This document shows positions 12,808 to 15,492 of a stretch of 15,492 bases of DNA, piece after piece (the first letter of the stretch is position 1; the number at the start of each line of letters is the position of its first letter). The stretch spans positions 1 through 15,492 of the forward strand of contig VAYX01000023.1 of assembly GCA_005885325.1 (NCBI GenBank), written 5' to 3'. The notes below the pieces were generated by a model. The model had not been told where the DNA came from. It saw only the letters and a list, made by a program, of their open reading frames with translations, and made no database searches. Source of the DNA: Actinomycetota bacterium (GTDB lineage Bacteria; Actinomycetota; UBA4738; HRBIN12). Position numbers and translations under genes: made by a program.

Positions 12808-13956
12808 ATGGACAAGCTCCTCGCCGTCGTGGGGGTGGTCGCCGTCGTTGCGATCGTCTTCGCCATACGGGAGTTGCGGGTTTCCGATCGCGCGCACCGC
12901 TCTGCTGAGGAGCGGGACAGGATCATCGGCAGCCTCCAACGCCGCCTCGACCAGCTTGACGAGGACCGCAGAGCGACGGAGACCGTGGTCTCCTCCATGG
13001 AGGAAGGCATCGTGTTGGTGGGGTCCGTGGGCGGCATCCGCCTCGTGAACGCCGCCGCGGAGCGCCACTTGGGACCCCGTCCCACGACCCTCGTTCAGCT
13101 CCAGCCCATGGCATTCCGCGAAGCGATCCGCGGGGCCTCATCCGGCGGATCCGTGGTCGCCGTGGAGGTCGAGACGGGGGCCCCCAGCCGGTGGCTGCGT
13201 GGCACCGCGATCCCCGTCGACGAGGACGGCACGGTGCTGTTGGTCGTCCGGGACGTGACGGAGGGGCGGCGGCTGGAGGCGGCACGGCGCGACCTCGTGG
13301 CCAACGCGTCGCACGAGCTGAAGACGCCCGCGGCATCGATCCAGGCCGCGGCGGAGACCATCCGGACCGCTGCCCACGAGGATCCGACGGTGATCCCGCG
13401 GTTCGCCCAGCAGCTGGAACGAGAAGCCGTTCGCCTCTCGCAGATCGTCTCGGATCTGTTGGATCTATCGCGGTTGGAGACCGGGAGCGAGCTCCATGAG
13501 TCGGTGGCACTCGATGAGCTTCTCGATCAGGAGGGACCGAGGTTGCAGGAGTCGGCCGACGACGCCGCGGTGCAGCTTCGGATCGATGCGCCGTCCATGC
13601 CGCCGGTGCGGGGATCGGCCCGAGACCTCTCGCTCCTGGTTCGTAACCTCGTGGACAACGCGATCCGCTACACGAGGCCCGGCGGGCGGGTCGACGTCAC
13701 GCTTTCGACCGATAGCGACGACGTCGTGCTCTCGGTGGCCGACACCGGCGTTGGAATCCCCACGAGGGAGCTCCCCCGGATCTTCGAGCGCTTCTACCGG
13801 GTCGACCGGGCCCGTTCCAGAGAGACCGGTGGGACCGGCCTGGGGCTCTCCATCGTCAAGCACGTGGTGGAGAACCACGGCGGGACCGTGAACGTCACGA
13901 GCGAGCTCGGCCGCGGAACGTGTTTCGAGGTCCGCCTCCCGGCCGCAACGGCCTAG
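12808..13956 (+). CDS. senX3: Phosphate sensor histidine kinase (SenX3/PhoR-like)
   Basis: 382 aa. A single N-terminal membrane helix (about 4-20, LLAVVGVVAVVAIVFAI) is followed by a short coiled coil and a PAS-like domain (about 60-150, ETVVSSMEEGIVLVGSVGGI to VLLVVRDVTE). The DHp domain has phospho-acceptor His169 in NASHELKTP. The ATPase domain shows the N-box RNLVDNAIRYT (279-289), G1 DTGVGIP (312-318), F-box FERFYRVD (326-333) and G2 GGTGLGLSIVK (341-351). This layout, with no large external sensor, matches SenX3/PhoR, which read phosphate status through PstB-PhoU. It is divergent from pstS, while its presumed partner regulator ends the pst operon. Confidence 0.92.
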   Translation: MDKLLAVVGVVAVVAIVFAIRELRVSDRAHRSAEERDRIIGSLQRRLDQLDEDRRATETVVSSMEEGIVLVGSVGGIRLVNAAAERHLGPRPTTLVQLQPMAFREAIRGASSGGSVVAVEVETGAPSRWLRGTAIPVDEDGTVLLVVRDVTEGRRLEAARRDLVANASHELKTPAASIQAAAETIRTAAHEDPTVIPRFAQQLEREAVRLSQIVSDLLDLSRLETGSELHESVALDELLDQEGPRLQESADDAAVQLRIDAPSMPPVRGSARDLSLLVRNLVDNAIRYTRPGGRVDVTLSTDSDDVVLSVADTGVGIPTRELPRIFERFYRVDRARSRETGGTGLGLSIVKHVVENHGGTVNVTSELGRGTCFEVRLPAATA

Positions 13957-13969
13957 GCGCGGGGCCGGC

Positions 13970-14461
13970 TCACCCGCGTTCGGTCCCGGCCCCCTCCGTG
14001 GTCGAGACCCGCATGCCCATCCGGTACACGAGCACCCCGCCGAACCACTGGGCCACCGCAAGCACGGAGACGCCAACGACCTCCAGCCCGATCCACAGCG
14101 CGTCGGCCTCGGGCTGACGCCGGTCCGGCCACCGGATGGCGAAGTCGACGAGGAAGATGGCCAGCGTGGTGAGCTGCAACACCATGTGCCACGTGGCCCA
14201 CCGGCGCTTCCTCGAGCCCGGCACCATCCCCCACCAGTCCACCAGGCCGGTGAGCGCGGCGAAGGCCGTTCCGGCGAAGGCCCCGATCAGGAGCCAGGTG
14301 GCGGCGAGGGGCGCGGCGGGGAATCCACCGATCCGCGAGAGCAGGTCGAGCCCCAGGGCCCCGAAATAGAAAGCCACCGGGAAGTGGACGAACATCGGAT
14401 GGCTGGGGTGGTGAAGCGGCTTTCCCTGCACCACGTCCTTGAGCGTCCAGCGGCTCCCCAT
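13970..14461 (-). CDS. DUF2231 family integral membrane protein
   Basis: 163 aa from ATG 14461. Four membrane helices are predicted. The N-terminal HHPSHPMFVHFPVAFYFGALGLDLLSR (17-43), the GLVDWWGMVPGSRKRRWATWHMVLQL block and the closing WFGGVLVYRMGMRV are conserved DUF2231 features. Repeated histidines (17, 18, 21, 26 and the one in TWHMVLQ) at membrane edges suggest cofactor or metal binding, but no biochemical role is established that I know of. It converges on senX3 (13 bp between stops) and follows the small cysteine-rich gene on the same strand, separated by a strong hairpin. No link to phosphate is evident. Confidence 0.82.
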   Translation of the reverse strand: MGSRWTLKDVVQGKPLHHPSHPMFVHFPVAFYFGALGLDLLSRIGGFPAAPLAATWLLIGAFAGTAFAALTGLVDWWGMVPGSRKRRWATWHMVLQLTTLAIFLVDFAIRWPDRRQPEADALWIGLEVVGVSVLAVAQWFGGVLVYRMGMRVSTTEGAGTERG

Positions 14462-14479
14462 GCCTCGCTCCCTTCGAGA

Positions 14480-14513
14480 GGGAGCCCCGGAATGCTCGCA
14501 TTCCGGGGCTCCC
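14480..14513 (-). terminator. Perfect 15-bp hairpin, probable terminator or attenuator
   Basis: GGGAGCCCCGGAATG, the tetraloop CTCG, then CATTCCGGGGCTCCC. It lies 8 nt after the stop of the small cysteine-rich gene and 18 nt before the DUF2231 start, both on the minus strand. No T-tract follows, as is common for hairpins in high-GC actinobacteria, so it could end the first transcript or modulate read-through into the second. Confidence 0.6.
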
Positions 14514-14521
14514 CGACCGCC

Positions 14522-14677
14522 TTAGGAGGCCTTGGCCACGGTGGCCTTGATGTTGTCCGCGGCCTCCTGCGGGCTTATCTCGGCCGCCTCGGCGGCCTTC
14601 CTCAGGGCCTCCATCGTGATGTGCCGGGGATCGCCATGGTCGGCGTCCGGCTCACCACACCCACATGACAGGCACAT
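14522..14677 (-). CDS. Small cysteine-rich conserved protein, function unknown
   Basis: 51 aa from ATG 14677, preceded by a very strong ribosome-binding site (AAGGAGGT). The start MCLSCGCGEPDADHGDPRHI packs three cysteines and two histidines into 20 residues, so metal binding is likely. The rest is an amphipathic helical segment (TMEALRKAAEAAEISPQEAADNIKATVAK). I recall similar MCLSCGCGxPxxDHGD proteins in other Actinobacteria, but know no function. A TACGAT -10-like hexamer at 14734-14729 (minus) could drive it. It is divergent from the histidine phosphatase and followed by a strong hairpin. Confidence 0.75.
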   Translation of the reverse strand: MCLSCGCGEPDADHGDPRHITMEALRKAAEAAEISPQEAADNIKATVAKAS

Positions 14678-14787
14678 GGGACCTCCTTCCGAAGCGTCGT
14701 TCCAGCACGAGCTTTCCCCGAACGCGAGATCGTAATCCGCAGCTTCCGTCCGCTTGGACCGCCGCATTGGGCCGAACCGGCCGGCGC

Positions 14788-14793
14788 TATCCT
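14788..14793 (+). promoter_or_regulatory. -10 hexamer of the histidine phosphatase gene (leaderless start)
   Basis: TATCCT (TANNNT), then 7 nt, then ATG 14801, with no Shine-Dalgarno sequence between. Same spacing as before the GNAT and senX3 genes. Confidence 0.45.
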
Positions 14794-14800
14794 GCCCCCG

Positions 14801-15451
14801 ATGCTCCTCGTGCTGATCCGACACGGCGTGACCGCCGCCACCGACAGCGGCGTGCTCGGTGGATGGACCCCGGGGGTTCACCTCACGGAGCCGGGCCGCC
14901 AGCAGGCCGAGCGCCTGACCGCGCGCCTCGACGGCGTGACGATCCACTCCATCTATGCGAGCCCCCTGGAGCGGTGCCGGGAGACCGCGGCGCCGCTCGC
15001 CGCGGCCCGGGGCCTCCGTCTCCTCACCCGCGCCGACCTCGGAGAGGTGCGGTACGGCTCGTGGACCGGTCGGAAGGTGAAGCTGCTGGCCCGGACGAAC
15101 CTGTGGAAGGTGGTACACGACGTGCCGTCTCGGGCCAGGTTCCCGGGTGGCGAGAGCCTCCTCGAGGTCCAGCACCGGATGGTGCAGGAGCTGGAGCGGA
15201 TCGCCACGGAACACCCCAAGCAGGTGGTGGCGGTGTGCTCGCACGCCGATCCCATCCGCCTGGCCCTCGCGCACTTCGCCGGGATGCACACGGACCTGTA
15301 TCACCGCATCTCGGTGGACACGGCGTCGGTGTCGGTCCTGGCGCTCGGGGACGGTATGCCCCGGATCCTGAAGGTGAACGACACCGGAGACCTCTCCGTC
15401 CTCGCACCCCGCCGCTCGCGTGGGGGGGCGCGCGCGAAGGTGCGAGGATAG
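14801..15451 (+). CDS. Histidine phosphatase / phosphomutase-like protein (MSMEG_4193-type)
   Basis: 216 aa. The phosphoglycerate-mutase superfamily signature VLIRHGVT lies at the extreme N-terminus with catalytic His8. SPLERCRET (54-62) supplies the phosphate-binding Arg, DLGEVRYGSWTGR (79-91) carries the Glu82 acid, and CSHADPIR (146-153) holds the second His148. All four catalytic elements are present. Members of this actinobacterial subgroup sit beside a DUF3090 gene, as here (4 bp downstream), and have no firmly established substrate. The start is fixed by the RHG motif and by the leaderless promoter spacing. The C-terminal tail is rich in Arg and Gly. Confidence 0.88.
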   Translation: MLLVLIRHGVTAATDSGVLGGWTPGVHLTEPGRQQAERLTARLDGVTIHSIYASPLERCRETAAPLAAARGLRLLTRADLGEVRYGSWTGRKVKLLARTNLWKVVHDVPSRARFPGGESLLEVQHRMVQELERIATEHPKQVVAVCSHADPIRLALAHFAGMHTDLYHRISVDTASVSVLALGDGMPRILKVNDTGDLSVLAPRRSRGGARAKVRG

Positions 15452-15455
15452 CCGG

Positions 15456-15492
15456 ATGGACCTCGAGCGTGTCGACCGCATCACCGCGGGCG
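15456..15492 (+). CDS. DUF3090-type protein, N-terminal fragment
   Basis: Only MDLERVDRITAG is visible before the window ends. This start, and the position 4 bp after an MSMEG_4193-type phosphatase, fit the DUF3090 family, whose genes accompany that phosphatase in many Actinobacteria. AGGA at 15445-15448 is a plausible ribosome-binding site. The identification rests mostly on context. Confidence 0.55.
   Translation, partial: MDLERVDRITAG

Noticed and set aside
12648..13085. N-terminal extension of PstS
   Set aside because: It would run through the PHO box and senX3 on the other strand; the ATG at 12647 has a ribosome-binding site followed by a signal peptide.
1..15492. CRISPR array, insertion sequence or phage genes
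   Set aside because: No regularly spaced repeats, transposase, integrase or terminal inverted repeats were seen on either strand.

Overview
The window looks like chromosomal DNA from an uncultured, high-GC member of the Actinomycetota. Lineage clues are a histidine-phosphatase gene followed by the start of a DUF3090-type gene, a SenX3/RegX3-like two-component pair, a small MCLSCGCG-type protein, and several genes whose -10-like hexamer sits 7 nt before the start codon, as in leaderless actinobacterial transcripts. No mobile element, CRISPR array, rRNA or tRNA was recognised, and the class cannot be fixed from sequence alone.

Layout. Left edge (1-2886): the N-terminus of ispH (minus), a secreted lysozyme-fold protein (plus), a small receiver-like protein and a corA Mg2+ channel gene broken by a frameshift with a probable short deletion (minus), then a divergent GNAT acetyltransferase (plus). 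Middle (2896-7465): a 66-residue zinc-ribbon protein preceded by three GTTC repeats at 11-bp period (a candidate PHO box), a secreted PhoX-type phosphatase, a decayed copy of the GNAT 3' end, and a low-affinity phosphate module (PiT permease, two DUF47/PhoU-like proteins, a coupled two-helix membrane protein). Right (7545-13956): the high-affinity phosphate operon pstS-pstC-pstA-pstB-phoU-regX3/phoB on the minus strand, with its sensor kinase senX3/phoR divergent on the plus strand and a clear PHO box facing pstS. Far right (13970-15492): a DUF2231 membrane protein, a small cysteine-rich protein, a histidine phosphatase and the start of a DUF3090-type gene.

Together, about 11 kb is a phosphate-acquisition island. 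SenX3 would sense phosphate limitation through PstSCAB-PhoU and phosphorylate the response regulator. The regulator would bind GTTC-type 11-bp repeats before pstS and probably before the zinc-ribbon gene. PhoX would release phosphate outside the cell, with uptake by Pst or PiT. The pst genes are joined by 4-nt NTGA overlaps and the DUF47-pit-membrane genes by 1-nt TGATG overlaps, so both sets look translationally coupled.

Most worth following up: the triple PHO-like repeat before an unknown zinc-ribbon gene, the 178-bp direct repeat of GNAT sequence that brackets the zinc-ribbon and phoX genes, the possible CTG start of pstC, and the damaged corA. I did not find a clearly new multi-gene system. 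The novelty is in regulation and in small unknown genes attached to a familiar phosphate regulon.
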